A DNA stretch of 13,473 nucleotides from Ettlia oleoabundans. Lineage: Eukaryota > Chlorophyta > Chlorophyceae > Chlamydomonadales. Under the pieces are notes generated by a model that saw nothing but the letters and a program-made list of their open reading frames with translations, ran no database searches and was not told where the DNA came from. The first letter of the stretch is position 1. Every line of letters begins with the position of its first letter. This document shows, one piece after another, positions 1-10,087 of this stretch. A program made the translations under genes and the position numbers. The stretch lies in assembly GCA_019693395.1 (NCBI GenBank), contig JAAMXP010003314.1:1-13473 (forward strand), read 5' to 3'.

Positions 1-197
1 AGAGACAGGGTTGGCAGGGGATAGATAACAGAGCGCAGCAGCAGCACTGTGCAGTTGTTTTGTGTGTCAGGCGGCAGGCAAGTGCCCGGCGGCGCTGCCA
101 GTTGCCAGGAGCAGGCGTTCCGCCCAGCACACACAGCCTCGTATCACCCCACCCATCCTCACTTGCTCATCCCATGTTTGCGAGCCCCCCGGCTCAC

Positions 198-1461
198 CTG
201 TCCGCCTCTCCCAGTGCCACCGCCTGCATCATGTCCTCAAACTCGTGCTGGAAGCGCAGCCGCGGCGCACACCGCCACAGAGACACGCAGGGCGCGCCGT
301 GGAATGCCGCCACTAGGCTCCTGCGCCACCAAACCAACCACGACACCTTGAACCCGCAGCACCGGCAGGCGATGTTGAGGGATTGCACGGCTAGCGCTGC
401 TGCGCAATGCGCCAGCACAGTCGGCCGGTCTGATGATGAAGGTGTAGGCGGGAAATGAGCTGCACCCTGGTTCAGTTGTTGCCCACCTGACTGCGGTGTA
501 GGAGACGGCTTCCGGCACCACCACGGTCCTCAGGCTGCGCCGCTGCTCGCGCACGTATGAAGCAAACTCGCGGCAGGTGCGTGCCGCCCGTGCCAGGTCC
601 CTGCAGGGTGCGTCAAAGGGGGCAGAGGCGGCGGGGTTGGGGGTGTTCAGCAAGGGCAACTTGCGGCAGGGTGCGCGGTGCAGCAGCACCACACCTGCCG
701 CTGAGCAGGTTTGAAATGGCAGCTAAAGTGGAATGAGACATGGTTGAGTCGCAGCCACCACCCTTGGGCTGGGAGTGAAGTAACTGACAAACACAGTCCG
801 ACATGCATTTGCACCTGAGGGAGAGCTGCTCAAAAATGAGCCACTTGCACTCCGTGGGCAGCACGTCCCAGTAGCAGGGTGCGGCGCCTGGCGCTGCCAC
901 CGGCACCGCTGCGCCACCGGTTAAAACGGAGGCTTCTGGTGCTTCAAGCAGGGCAGCGGCTGGTTCTGCTGCAATCTGTCTTTCAGCTGCAGTTTGTGCG
1001 GGAGAGCCATCCGGCGAGCTATCGCCTGTGCTAGCCATAGCCAGCAGAGCATCCATCGCTGCGGTGGCATCTCCACCGCAGGATGAAAGCACCGTGTCTA
1101 CAAGCTCCGAAGGAAATATTCCCTCAAAAGCACCCTGGAGTGCTGCCTTCTCACTGCTAGTTGCTTGGCCTGATGCAGCTGCCATCGCTGAAGCGTCGTC
1201 GCGTAGCTGAAAGCCTGGGATGAATGTGCGTGTCCCGCTGCCGCTTCCGCCGCTGCTGCGCCTCCGCCCCTGGCCCTTGCCACTGCTGCTGGCGCCGCGC
1301 CCTCTGGAGTTGCTCGGCCGATCATTACGACCGGATTCTTCATCGGGATCGCCTGACAGCAACCACCTGAAGGCCTGCTGTGAGCGAGAAGGGGCACCAG
1401 CCCGGCCTGATGACGACATGGGAGAAGAGCCAGCGAGAGAGAAGGACCCAGAGTTCGTCAT
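198..1461 (-). CDS. CUE domain + F-box protein (probable SCF ubiquitin-ligase adaptor), 3' partial
   Basis: Exons at 1461-815, 600-487 and 320-198 (minus strand) join in phase and give 294 residues; the last donor (GTGAGC at 197) leads to an exon beyond the left edge. Residues 1-100 are a Ser/Gly/Arg-rich, probably disordered leader. About residues 105-144 resemble a CUE ubiquitin-binding domain (FEGIFPSELVDTVLSSCGGD, then a second helix AAMDALLAM). An F-box follows from about residue 197: LPTECKWLIFEQLSLR at the end of exon 1 continues without a break into DLARAARTCREFASYV in exon 2. Exon 3 (RSLVAAFHGAPCVSLW onward) looks like the start of a repeat region, possibly leucine-rich. F-box proteins bring substrates to SKP1-cullin-1 ligases; the CUE domain suggests ubiquitin binding as well. 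That role is inferred. No start upstream of the ATG at 1461 was needed. The frames of exons 1 and 2 are secure; exon 3 is chosen mainly because it keeps phase 2 and gives an intron of normal size (166 bp). Confidence 0.82.
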
Positions 1462-1725
1462 GAGTTCGAATCATGCTCTAAGAGTCGTGTACTGCTCAAG
1501 AGTACCGCGAAATGCCTTGCCACCCGAGGCAAAACAAGACGCCTGCAAGAGGCTCGCTGACGGCGCCATAGTGTTCTCTTCACCTTTCCAAGGCGTTCCA
1601 CGTTCTTGCATACATCATCCACTTCCAACCACAAGCCCCCCCAATTCCCAACCTCGAGGCATCTTGGCGCACAGTACCCCTCTTCTCCTGGCTCACTACT
1701 GCAGTCTCGCTATCAGAGACGCGCT
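1462..1725. promoter_or_regulatory. Divergent intergenic region between the F-box gene and the secreted-protein gene
   Basis: These 264 bp separate two start codons pointing away from each other, so both promoters and both 5' UTRs must lie here or overlap the neighbouring gene. No clear TATA box is seen. The part nearest the plus-strand gene (about 1600-1690) is C-rich and pyrimidine-rich. A shared, bidirectional promoter is an inference from spacing only. Confidence 0.5.
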
Positions 1726-4129
1726 ATGAGGAACCCTCGGAGGGCGCACAGTGTGGCGCTAGTGGTTCTGCTACTAGCCTCCGGGCTGACGGCAGTGGTC
1801 GCGCAAGATGCACAAGCCGCTGCGCCAGCAGCAGCAAAACCAGACACAGCGAAACCAGAGCTTCCAATGGATATGGGTGGGAATTGACAGCACACACTCA
1901 ATTTATGAAATCGCTTTTGGCACACGGGATTATGGGCACAACCCCCCACCGCCGTGCAAGCCAGTTTGTCCGTCTATCCCAACCTCACTGAGCCTTTCCC
2001 GAAGGCCACTCTTTTGCTGCAGACTGGGAGAAGATGTTCTCTAGCATGCTGGACGACGACTTGTCTAAGGGCGCCAACTTTGGCGACTTTTCTTCCTTTG
2101 GAGACGAGGGCGTGGCCGACATCTTTGGTTCCCTGAAAGACCTCATGAGCGGCATGGATGCCTCCTCCCACGCATTTGATCCCACGGTGATCCGCACCAT
2201 GACCACCACCTCCACCTCGGGCACAGGCTCGGATGCAGAGGGGGATGCAGGGTCAAGCGCCGCCGCAGATGCCGCCAGCCAGCTCTTTGCCTCGCTGTTT
2301 GAGGGTGAAACCAGCCCCTATGCCGCTTTCATGAACAGCCGTGGTGCTGGTGCTGGTGCTGGCGCTGGCGGAGCGGGCAGCATCAGCACCCTGCTGAGTT
2401 CATTCCTGGGAAGCAGCGGCGCCGGCCCCCAGCAGATTGGTGACGCCACCGACCGCAGCTTCCTGCTGCCCAGCGGTGGCAGCTTGGGCGGCTTGGCGGC
2501 CTTTGCGGCGCTGCTCAAGCCTGTCGGCGCTCAAAAGGGCTCACAAAACAGCCTTGTGCAGCAGCTGTCTGCCGCCATGCAGCAGGCTGACGCTCTGTTC
2601 CAGGCACCCAACATCAACGACTTGTTCGGAGGTGGGTGATCATTGAGCAGCAAGCGATAGCTCGGTTGTAGCTGTGTTCCCGCTTGTTACGACCCAGCGT
2701 TCTAGTGTCAGTGGTCGGGTGGGCGGCAGTGCTGTGCTCTCATGTGCCTGTCTGTGACCCACCAGTCCACCTCACAGTGTCTCTGCTGCGCCGCAGGCTT
2801 TGAGATCACTAACTTCATCAAGAATCTGAAGAAGGAGGACAGGCAGCTGCTGAGCCAGGCGATTCGCGCTGCCTATGTGAGTGCCCCAAACTGGCCTCCT
2901 GCAGCTGCCGTTGGAAGCATGAAAGCGACTGCTGCCGCTGCACATTGCAGTCATGATGTGGGCACCTCTCAACCCTGCCAACTGCTTGCTTCATGCTTCT
3001 CAGTTGACTCTTCCATCGCCTTGGCTATGCAGGAAATGGAGGACCGCTACTGCACCCCAGCCCACCTCGCACCCAGCAAGCATATCCCGACCAACTGTGT
3101 GGTGAGTACGGTGGCATGTTATTGCGCTCAAAACCAGCTTGATCTCTGCATGGGAGGCCTACCAATGTGTCATCAGCATGGAAACCCCCGTGGCGCCTCT
3201 GCTGTGCTGTAGCTGCCAGCCTACCGAGCCACTGGCAGATGCATCATACTTGTCTTGATCAACTCAACATGCGTGCTCGCAAGTTGGCCGCTGCAGGGCC
3301 ACAACATCACCCTGTCCATTCAGGGGGGCTACTGCGTCATCAACCACGATAGAACAGGTGAGCAGGGCATGTGGTGGGTGGGTGGGTGGGGCTTTTTAGG
3401 GTTGGAACGCCTTCTTGTATGGTCTACCTGCATGTCACCTGCTCATGCCGTCTCCTGGCAGGCCACAGTCTGCTGGCACCTGTTTTGGAACGCTGCCATT
3501 GCGAGGCTACCTGTCCTCTTGGTAATAAGTTGAAACAAGTATATCTGTGTGCAGTGGTGTGCAAGAAGCCTCGCGTGTTGCTCATCAAGGAGCCGCCACG
3601 CTGCACGCTGCACTACAATGAGCCCACCCGTGTGGTGGGAAAGGAGTGCAAGGTGGTCAAGGACTACGGGGAGCGGCACCAGGGCACCATCAAGCACCCA
3701 AAGAGCTCCACACACGAGCTGCCGGGCCTGGAAGACGTGGTGAGCTGACGTGCCAGCCATCACTAGTCGCTGCAGCACAGTAGCGGCTGCAGCCGACAGC
3801 AGCAGCTTGCAGACGAACCAAAAGCTGGCTGCCAGAGGCATGCTGCTTGTGAACTTCTTGTGGGTTGACTGCACAAGCACACTGCGCTGCTCATCTGCTC
3901 TCTGCAGAAATTATGACTGAACATGTATTGCTACCAGCCAAAACAGGCATTGATCACGATAACCTGCCCGCCTGCTCTGCAGGACCTGTCTCAGCTTCAG
4001 CCGCAGCCCCGGACTAATGTGCGGAGCAGCAGCAGCAAGGTTGCCCCAGTGCACCACCACTCAGCCAACAGCACGCACCACCGCAGTGGCAGCACGGTTG
4101 GCGGGTTTGCACACAAGCTAAGCGGGTGA
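1726..4129 (+). CDS. Secreted six-cysteine protein of unknown function
   Basis: Seven exons keep phase throughout: 1726-1876, 2023-2631, 2797-2876, 3033-3101, 3297-3357, 3555-3739 and 3983-4129, giving 433 residues. The first ATG opens a clear signal peptide: basic MRNPRR, a hydrophobic core VALVVLLLASGL, then a likely cleavage after AVVA or VAQ near residues 25-27. Residues 30-255 are acidic and Ala/Gly/Ser-rich without cysteine, including FGDFSSFGDEGVADIFGSLK and a short Gly-Ala run. From about residue 254 (exon 3 onward) the protein changes to a compact, charged region (FEITNFIKNLKKEDRQLL) followed by six cysteines at 287, 302, 316, 326, 340 and 355. These are the only cysteines in the protein, so three disulfides are likely. 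HNIT at about 305 and NST in the last exon are possible N-glycosylation sites. The tail (from about 386) is Ser/His-rich. I do not recognise the family. Secretion to the cell wall or extracellular space is inferred from the signal peptide and the lack of another membrane segment. Confidence 0.8.
2342..2372 (+). repeat. Short GGTGCT hexamer repeat coding Gly-Ala
   Basis: Near-perfect tandem copies of a GGTGCT-type hexamer encode a (Gly-Ala)n stretch inside exon 2 of the secreted-protein gene. It decays to GGCGCTGGCGG at its 3' side. It is a coding microsatellite likely to vary in length. Confidence 0.7.
3376..3391 (+). other. Potential G-quadruplex in an intron
   Basis: Three GGG runs and a final GGGG are separated by single T bases, the loop arrangement known to give very stable parallel G-quadruplexes. 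It sits 19 bases after the donor of intron 5 (3358-3554) of the secreted-protein gene, on the transcribed-sense strand, so it could also form in the pre-mRNA. A T run (GCTTTTTAGG) follows directly. Confidence 0.65.
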
Positions 4130-4354
4130 GCGAGAGCTGCTTTACAACGGGACCTGCTTGCTTGCCTTCACATGATGGTTTAGAGGCATATCATGGCCAT
4201 TCAACTGCACCTCGGTTGTTTGGGTGTGGTATGCAGGTTGCAACACGGCATTGTAGGCGGCATTTCTGCAATTCGGCACAGGGTGTCCAACCTGCTGTCA
4301 CATTGGAAGAAAGGATGATGCACCAACACAACTTATCGCACCATAGAGGAAAGA

Positions 4355-4359
4355 TTACA
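4355..4359 (-). terminator. Candidate TGTAA polyadenylation signal for the coiled-coil gene
   Basis: TGTAA on the minus strand, about 226 bases past the stop codon at 4585. TGTAA is the usual chlorophyte polyadenylation signal. The choice of this copy is inferred from position. Confidence 0.4.
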
Positions 4360-4543
4360 ACATTTCTTCATGACGTCAGGGTAAATGGGCAATGATGTGA
4401 GAGGATCAACAATTCAATGAAGGCAACACAATAAAACTTCAACAAAAAACATTTCGTCAGTCAATGGTTAATTGCTTTTAGTTGGTCGGTCCGTCCAGTG
4501 AAACAGGAAGGTGTCACAGCCGCTCATCACGGCAGCATCTGGG

Positions 4544-4548
4544 TGTAA
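4544..4548 (+). terminator. Candidate TGTAA polyadenylation signal for the secreted-protein gene
   Basis: The first plus-strand TGTAA I could find after the stop at 4129, about 415 bases downstream. If used together with the minus-strand signal at 4355-4359, the two transcripts overlap tail to tail by roughly 190 bases. The AATAAA at 4430 is an alternative. Confidence 0.35.
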
Positions 4549-4584
4549 ACAGCACTACAGTCAAGGGGCATGCATCACCCAAGA

Positions 4585-7500
4585 TCAGGCAGAAAGGAAG
4601 TCAGACATGTCCATACCAGCCAGGTCAAACAGTGTGTGCTGCTGCTGCCGCTGCTGGGGTTGCGGGAGGTGCTGGACCTGCTGCTGCTGGTGCTGCTGCT
4701 GATGAAGCTGCTGCTGCTCAGGCACCAGCTGCTGGCTGTGGGTATCAGCCACCACAGCCGCCTGCGAACTGCTTGACACAAGCGCAAGGCCTGGCAGCAA
4801 AGGCGCTGCCCGCTGCGCCTGTGGCACGTGCTGCCCGGTGCTGCAGTGCGACATTAACGGCAGTCCCTCCCGGTGATCGGCATCGCAGCTGCTGCTGGCC
4901 CCCCAAGGCGATGACCAACCGCCACTGCTGCCGCCCATCAGCTGCTGCTGCTCGTGCACCGCAGCAGGCATGGCTGACCTCATGTCGCTACGCCCTCCCG
5001 TCCATCCTGCCGCCCATATAACCGCGGCCTCCCCCTGCTGCTGTGGTTTCTGCACGGGCTGCTGGGCATGCTGTGCTCGGTTCCACTCCTCCCCTTGGGC
5101 AGTGCGGTAGTTACTGTGCTGAGGTTGTTGTTGCTGCCGCTGGCGGCCATCACGGCGGTGCGCCAATGTGCCGCTGTTTACCTCCAGCTGCTCAATGTCC
5201 GCCTCAACCTCGGTGCTCAGCCAGCCACTGCAGGCAGCCAAGGGCAGAGGCATGAAGAAAGGCGGCCCAGGAAGGAGAGCCAGCTGAGTGGGTGGGTGGG
5301 GTAGACGGTCGCAAGCAACGTACATAGCACAGGAGGTGGGGCGGTTCTGTCGTGGCACCCTAGATTAACAGCATGCCCAGAAGCAGTTCAAAGCTTAGCA
5401 GACGTGGCACTGTGGTTGATGACTTGCATGGCATTGGGTATGCAGGTGGGGAAGCCAGAAGGTATGCAGGTGCGCACGAACGCAGGCAGGTGTGTAGGCC
5501 GCCACTCACGAGATGCCGGTACCGGGGCTTGGCAGCTCCCAGCGGTGGCTCAGCGACTGCGCGCCGCCTGCACTGGCCTCGCTGCACGCTCCTGTGGCTG
5601 CTACTGGTGCAACATGCGGCTGCACCTCCAGCTGAGGTGGGTGTGCCATCCTTGCCGCTGCTGGTGTGCCTGCTGCCATTGACGCAGCACTGCACCCTGC
5701 ATCCATGTGTGGCTGTGAAACAGACCGTGTTGCAGGCAGGTGGAGGCGGAGGCTGGGACTGCTGGCCACACTGCCCACGCCCTCCACAGCTGGCCCCGCC
5801 CCTGGAGGTTGGCACTGCTGCTGCTGCCCGCTGCTGAGGCCTTGGCAAGCGACCGATTGCTGCTGCTGCTGCGCCCAGAGCCATTCCTCCTCGCTGCCGC
5901 TCTTGCTGGCAGCAACAGCTGCAGGGTGCTCCACTGCATCCAGCATCGCCCCTGCTGGACTGCCCATCAGAGGGCGAGCACGAATGGTCACCGCTCCGTC
6001 TGCCAGCCTCTCTGCCTGTGCCTCCCCTCCTTCTTGTGTCATGCCCTCCCTGTGCCGCCTGGGTGAGGAGTAGGCCAGCGGGTTGCTGTGCCACAGGGGC
6101 GGCACTGTAGGGGAAGCAGCGAGCAGGCAGATGCCGAGCGTGCATGTATCGGCAGCAGGGCGATGTTGGGCCAGTGAATGCATGCTTATAGTAATTAAAT
6201 CGGCCCCGCACTATGTTGCTGTACCAGTAACAATCACCAAGTCTGTCAGTTAAACAACCATCTGCGCAATATGTGCAACAAGCAGGAGCTACCGCCGGCA
6301 CCCACCTTGACCTTGCCTCTCTGCATCAGCCCCAGACACACCAGCACTGCCGCTGGCGTCAGTGCTCATCTGACGCTGCAGCTCCTGCCCAGCAGGCAGG
6401 CTGCCTTGCTGCTCCGTGCCCCCAAACGCTGTGTTGGGCTGCCAAGCATCCATGGCATCCTGCTCCTCCTCCTCCTCCTCATCGCTCTGCCCATCCTGCA
6501 CCTGCTGCTGGTAATGGTGCAGCTGCTGCTTTGCTGCCACAAGTCCCCCGTCGTCAGCCTGCACCACTGACGGCCACCCACCCTTCGTAACTCCGCTGTC
6601 TTGGAGGGTCTCACTAAGCACTGCCGGTGCTAGCTGCTCGGTAGCAGCCCCTCCAGCACACACTGCAGCGGTCTTGCTCTTCAGCTGCATCTGTGAGATG
6701 GGACTGGGAGCCCCTGCTACACCCAGCTGCGCCAGGTCAATCTCCAGTGCCGCAATCTGCTCATCCAGCACAGTGGAATAGACCTGCATCAGGCGCCCAT
6801 CCTGTACAAACAGCACCTCAGCAGCTACAGGTGGGAGCGGGAGCGCCTGCACCTTGTGCTGCTGAAGCTGCCGGGTGTTGTCCGCAGGCCTGGCACCGCT
6901 GTTGGGCGGGCTCAGCAGCTTGTGGCAGCTCTCGTAAGCAGGCGGGCCGGCGTGGCTGCCATTGAGCTCCAGGGGCTGCAATGGAGGGTCCTCAATTCTG
7001 AGTGCTGCTGCTGATGCTGTATTAGTGTCGGCTGCTGCTGCAGATGCAGATGGCAGCGCCTCTGCAAGGTCCACCTGCCAGCCAGCCACTGCATGCTCCC
7101 AGCCAGACTGCTCAGGCGGCTGCTCCCAGCACACATGCTCCCCCTGCCCCTGCTGCGCCTGCGGGCCCAGCCTGCTGCCTTGCTGCTGCCGACGCTGCTC
7201 CTGGAGACGCAGCAGAGCGCGGGTGGGGGAGGGCTCCGCTGCTATCAGACCCTCGCCCCCGCTGCCGTGGGCTCGGCGCTGGCTGCTGGACTGCTGCTGC
7301 CGGACAGATGGGCCTCCTGGTAGGCTGCCCAACGTGGCATCCCCAAAGGAAGGCTGTTCCTGAGGCTCCTGTTGCTCCCAGGCAGATGCAGACGCCTGGC
7401 GCACCACCACTTTGTGCGAGGGCTGAGCCCGGGGCGAAAGAGCCGCGCCATCCCGCTTGGCAGGAGGTGTTGAGGCAGAGGCAAGCGGCTCTGAACTGGA

Positions 7501-10087
7501 GTGCAGCCGCAGCCTGCTGCCGCCACTTCTGGATGGCACATGGCCCTGTGGCCGCATTACAGCTGCCCCAGGCGACCGCACTAGCCTGGCTGCAGCGGGG
7601 CTGGGTGTGAGGCCCTCTCCAGCCAGTGCCCACCGCAGCTCGTCACGCAGCGCCACCTCAGTGGTGGATTTGTGCTTCAGCGTCGCCCGCAGCTGCTTGG
7701 CCTGCGGGAACAGATCAAAAATGGTACAGAGAAGAAGCAGTACTGTGATTTCAAGGTGCTGCAAGCAAGTAGTGACAACGACATGCAGCAGTGCAAAGTC
7801 AGAAGCGAGTGGTTGCAGAGGGCCGCATGCCGCATTCTAAGGCGGTTGCTCAGCTGCACTGCGGATGGCCTCCCTCCCGTCCCCTCCACACCCACCTCTT
7901 TCTGCGCCTCTGCCGCCGCAGTGCGCTCCATCTCCAGCTGCTGCCGCAAGGAGTCCCGCTCAGCCGCCAGGGCACCCGCCTTGGGCCTGAACGAAAACAG
8001 CGTTGACACAACTGAGCTTGCAATACCTTGTCCTAACTTGTCCCCAACGACTATCTTGGGCATCAGCTCCCTAGCAACCGTCGCAAGAAAACCACTTATG
8101 ATCGCCTCAAAGCTCACAGATTGCAGCAGTCCAACCACTATTACTCAGTCTAATGAATGATGGTGATGTGGCCACGCCACTTACTTGAGCGCATCCAGCA
8201 CCCGCCGCAGCTCGCTGGTGGTGGCCCTCTGCCGGTCCAGCGAGGCATCACCCGCCTCTGCACGCTGACGCAGCTCATCACGCTCAGCCTGGGCCTGCAT
8301 GGGCAGCCGATGGAGCAGTGTAGGCGACAATGCTGCAGTACACAAGTATAGGCAAGCCATGTGCAGTTTAACAAATCCCACATTCAGGTGGCGTGCAACA
8401 CTGCCGAAGGCAGTGGAAAGCCAGCCAGGTCGTCCTCGATTACCTGTGTGAGTGCCTGCTGCTGTGCCTGCATGTGCTGCCGGGCCTGCTCCAGAGCTGT
8501 AGTCAGCTGCGCCACCTGGTGCTTGGCGTCAGACAGCTGCTGAGACAGCCCCAGCGCCTCCTCCTGGCCCTGCATGTTACAACACAACCAGCGGTATGAC
8601 CAAGACTGCTATTCATATCATGTAAAAACGGCCCCGTGCTAGTCCTGCATAGCAGACAGGAATGTAACCCGCAGCTGGCTGCCACAATGCAGCCAACCCT
8701 GAAAAGCTGTTTGCAGTTGCCACTCCTCACCCGCGCCACCGCTCTCAGCAGCGTGCCAGGCACCTCCGCCCCTGCGCTTTTGGTCAGCTGTTGTGCAGCC
8801 AGCTCCAGCCCTCGCTTCAGGCAGGCGGCGTCCAGCCGCGACTCTGTGGCAGCTGCTTCTGCCGCCGCTGCCCGCGTCTCGGCCTCGTGCACTGCATGCG
8901 CCAGCTGGTCCACCTGCGGGCTTAGCAAAAACAACAGCCAAACTCATGAAGCAAATGGCAGGTAACACCTGCGGTTTGCACTGCCAACTACTATGTCGCC
9001 TTACGGACGTTACTAGTGCTAAGCTGCCAGCAAGACAATGATCTGTCACAGGCAGGAGCAGCTGCTGCTGCTGCAAGCTGTAACTGTAGGTACCTGCTGA
9101 TATCTGCCTGCTGCGCATTATCAGCAGATTGTAGAATATGACTACCTTGCCTTGCCTGGCATTACAGCCCAGCCAACTAGGGTTTCTACAGACCTGCGCC
9201 TTGTAGTGTGTGCAGCGTTGCTGCAGCTCCGCCGCATGTTTGACAGACAGCAGGCGCGACTCCAGCTTGCGCACATAAGCCTGGGTGCCTGCAGCATGGG
9301 CACCAATGAGCTGGGTAGGGCCATTCAATTGATGCCTGGAACCCCCACATGTCATGCGCCACAAAGCTAGTATGTTGTGACAGGACACATCCCGTATTGT
9401 GGGCACAGTTCAGCAGCATCAGAAGGCAGCAGTACAACACAGTATCACACCTGCAGCCCCTGCCTCCAGCTGTCCCTTGTCTGCATGCAGGCGGTCCACT
9501 GTCTTGCGTGCCAGCTCAAGCGCTTTATCCCGCTGCTCCACTTCACTACGCAGCGCACGCATTTTCTGCCTGAGATCAGACACAGCCGACTCCTGCCGCT
9601 CATGTGCCGCTAGCAGACTCTGCAATACAATCAGTCAATGCTTGTGCGAGTCAAGATAAGTGCTGGAAGTCCAGACACCCAGTTGTGGCACCTGGTGCTT
9701 GTGTGCCACCGCACAATGCCCTGGGCTAGGCTTGCCGCACCTGAAAATCACGGCTCATTGCTGCATGTTTCTTCTTGAGCTGCAGAAGCTCAGCGCTATC
9801 GCTCGTCTTTGCAGCCTTCTGCTGCTGCCGGGTCTTGAAGTAAGGCTCCTTCAGGTGCAAGGCAGATATGGCAGAGTGGCGTAGAGCGGAAACTTGGTTG
9901 TTGGCAGTGAGCGGCGCAAGCCGGTGAGCGGCTGATGGTGCGATGTTGTACTCACCGCCATGCTGCTCCGAGCTAGCTTGGAATGCATGACAATGCTGTT
10001 TTGGGGCAGTAACGTCCCATCGTCCTCCAAGAGCCGGGCTATGGGCGACGGCATCGCAGGCGCATGAATGCCTGCGACGCGGCTCAT
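4585..10087 (-). CDS. Large coiled-coil protein with Gln-rich disordered C-terminal half
   Basis: Eleven exons on the minus strand join in phase: 10087-9956, 9848-9741, 9619-9451, 9288-9194, 8913-8731, 8569-8444, 8294-8185, 7986-7896, 7701-6306, 6104-5510 and 5227-4585, giving 1215 residues. Residues 1-60 (IHAPAMPSPIARLLEDDGTL, then LPQNSIVMHSKLARSSM) are an ordered-looking leader. Residues about 60-370 are almost continuous heptad-type coiled coil rich in Glu, Lys, Arg, Gln and Leu (SDLRQKMRALRSEVEQRDKA; ELRRVLDALKPKAGALAAER). Exon 9 starts the disordered half: Ser/Pro/Gln-rich, with one further short helix VLDEQIAALEIDLAQLG near 650 and an acidic run DEEEEEEQD near 747. Exon 11 has several poly-Gln tracts and ends in LFDLAGMDMSDFLSA. 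All donors are GT; the exon 2 acceptor is AAG rather than CAG, so that one junction is less certain. I do not recognise an orthologue. Long coiled coils of this kind are common in centriolar, ciliary and cytoskeletal proteins of green algae, but nothing here proves that. Confidence 0.82.
4638..4719 (-). repeat. CAG/CTG-rich poly-Gln coding tract
   Basis: Interrupted CTG runs on the plus strand read as CAG codons on the minus strand and encode several short poly-Gln stretches (QQQLHQQQHQQQQ and similar) near the C-terminus of the coiled-coil protein. Interruptions by CAT, CTT, CCG and GTC limit perfect repeat length to about four units. Confidence 0.75.

Larger units (their letters stand above)
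4130..4584. other. Convergent 3' intergenic region
   Basis: These 455 bp lie between the stop codons of the secreted-protein gene (plus) and the coiled-coil gene (minus). The stretch from about 4350 to 4480 is clearly more AT-rich than the rest of the window. It holds TGTAA-type polyadenylation signals in both directions and an AATAAA at 4430-4435. No coding exon was found; the open frames here are short and lack any protein-like composition. Confidence 0.6.

Noticed and set aside
368..447. Minus-strand stretch with an LRR-like look (VQSLNIACRCCGF), first considered as an exon of the F-box gene
   Set aside because: It cannot be joined in phase to exon 2 with any AG acceptor, and the intron would be as short as 27-87 bp. 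The acceptor at 321-323 gives a phase-correct exon 320-198 and a 166-bp intron.
4482..5021. Plus-strand open frame of 179 codons rich in Ala and Cys
   Set aside because: It is the antisense of the poly-Gln coding exon 11; CTG runs read as Leu, Cys or Ala in the other frames.
5290..5301. Second G-rich run (GGGTGGGTGGGG)
   Set aside because: Only three G runs, so it does not meet the four-run requirement of an intramolecular quadruplex.
5360..6301. Long open frame of 313 codons on the minus strand, and long plus-strand frames over the same stretch
   Set aside because: Several frames stay open here because the sequence is GC-rich. The frame of exon 10 (6104-5510) is the one that joins in phase to both neighbouring exons through good splice sites; the 313-codon frame is rich in Cys, Arg and His and has no protein-like features.
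7677..8138. Minus-strand open frame running through 7987-8138 with hydrophobic residues, as if part of a membrane protein
   Set aside because: The upstream part is intron 7 of the coiled-coil gene; only 7986-7896 keeps phase and heptad character.
8639..9406. Minus-strand open frame of 255 codons
   Set aside because: Only its upstream segment (9288-9194) is an exon. The rest is intron 4 and an out-of-frame reading of exon 5.
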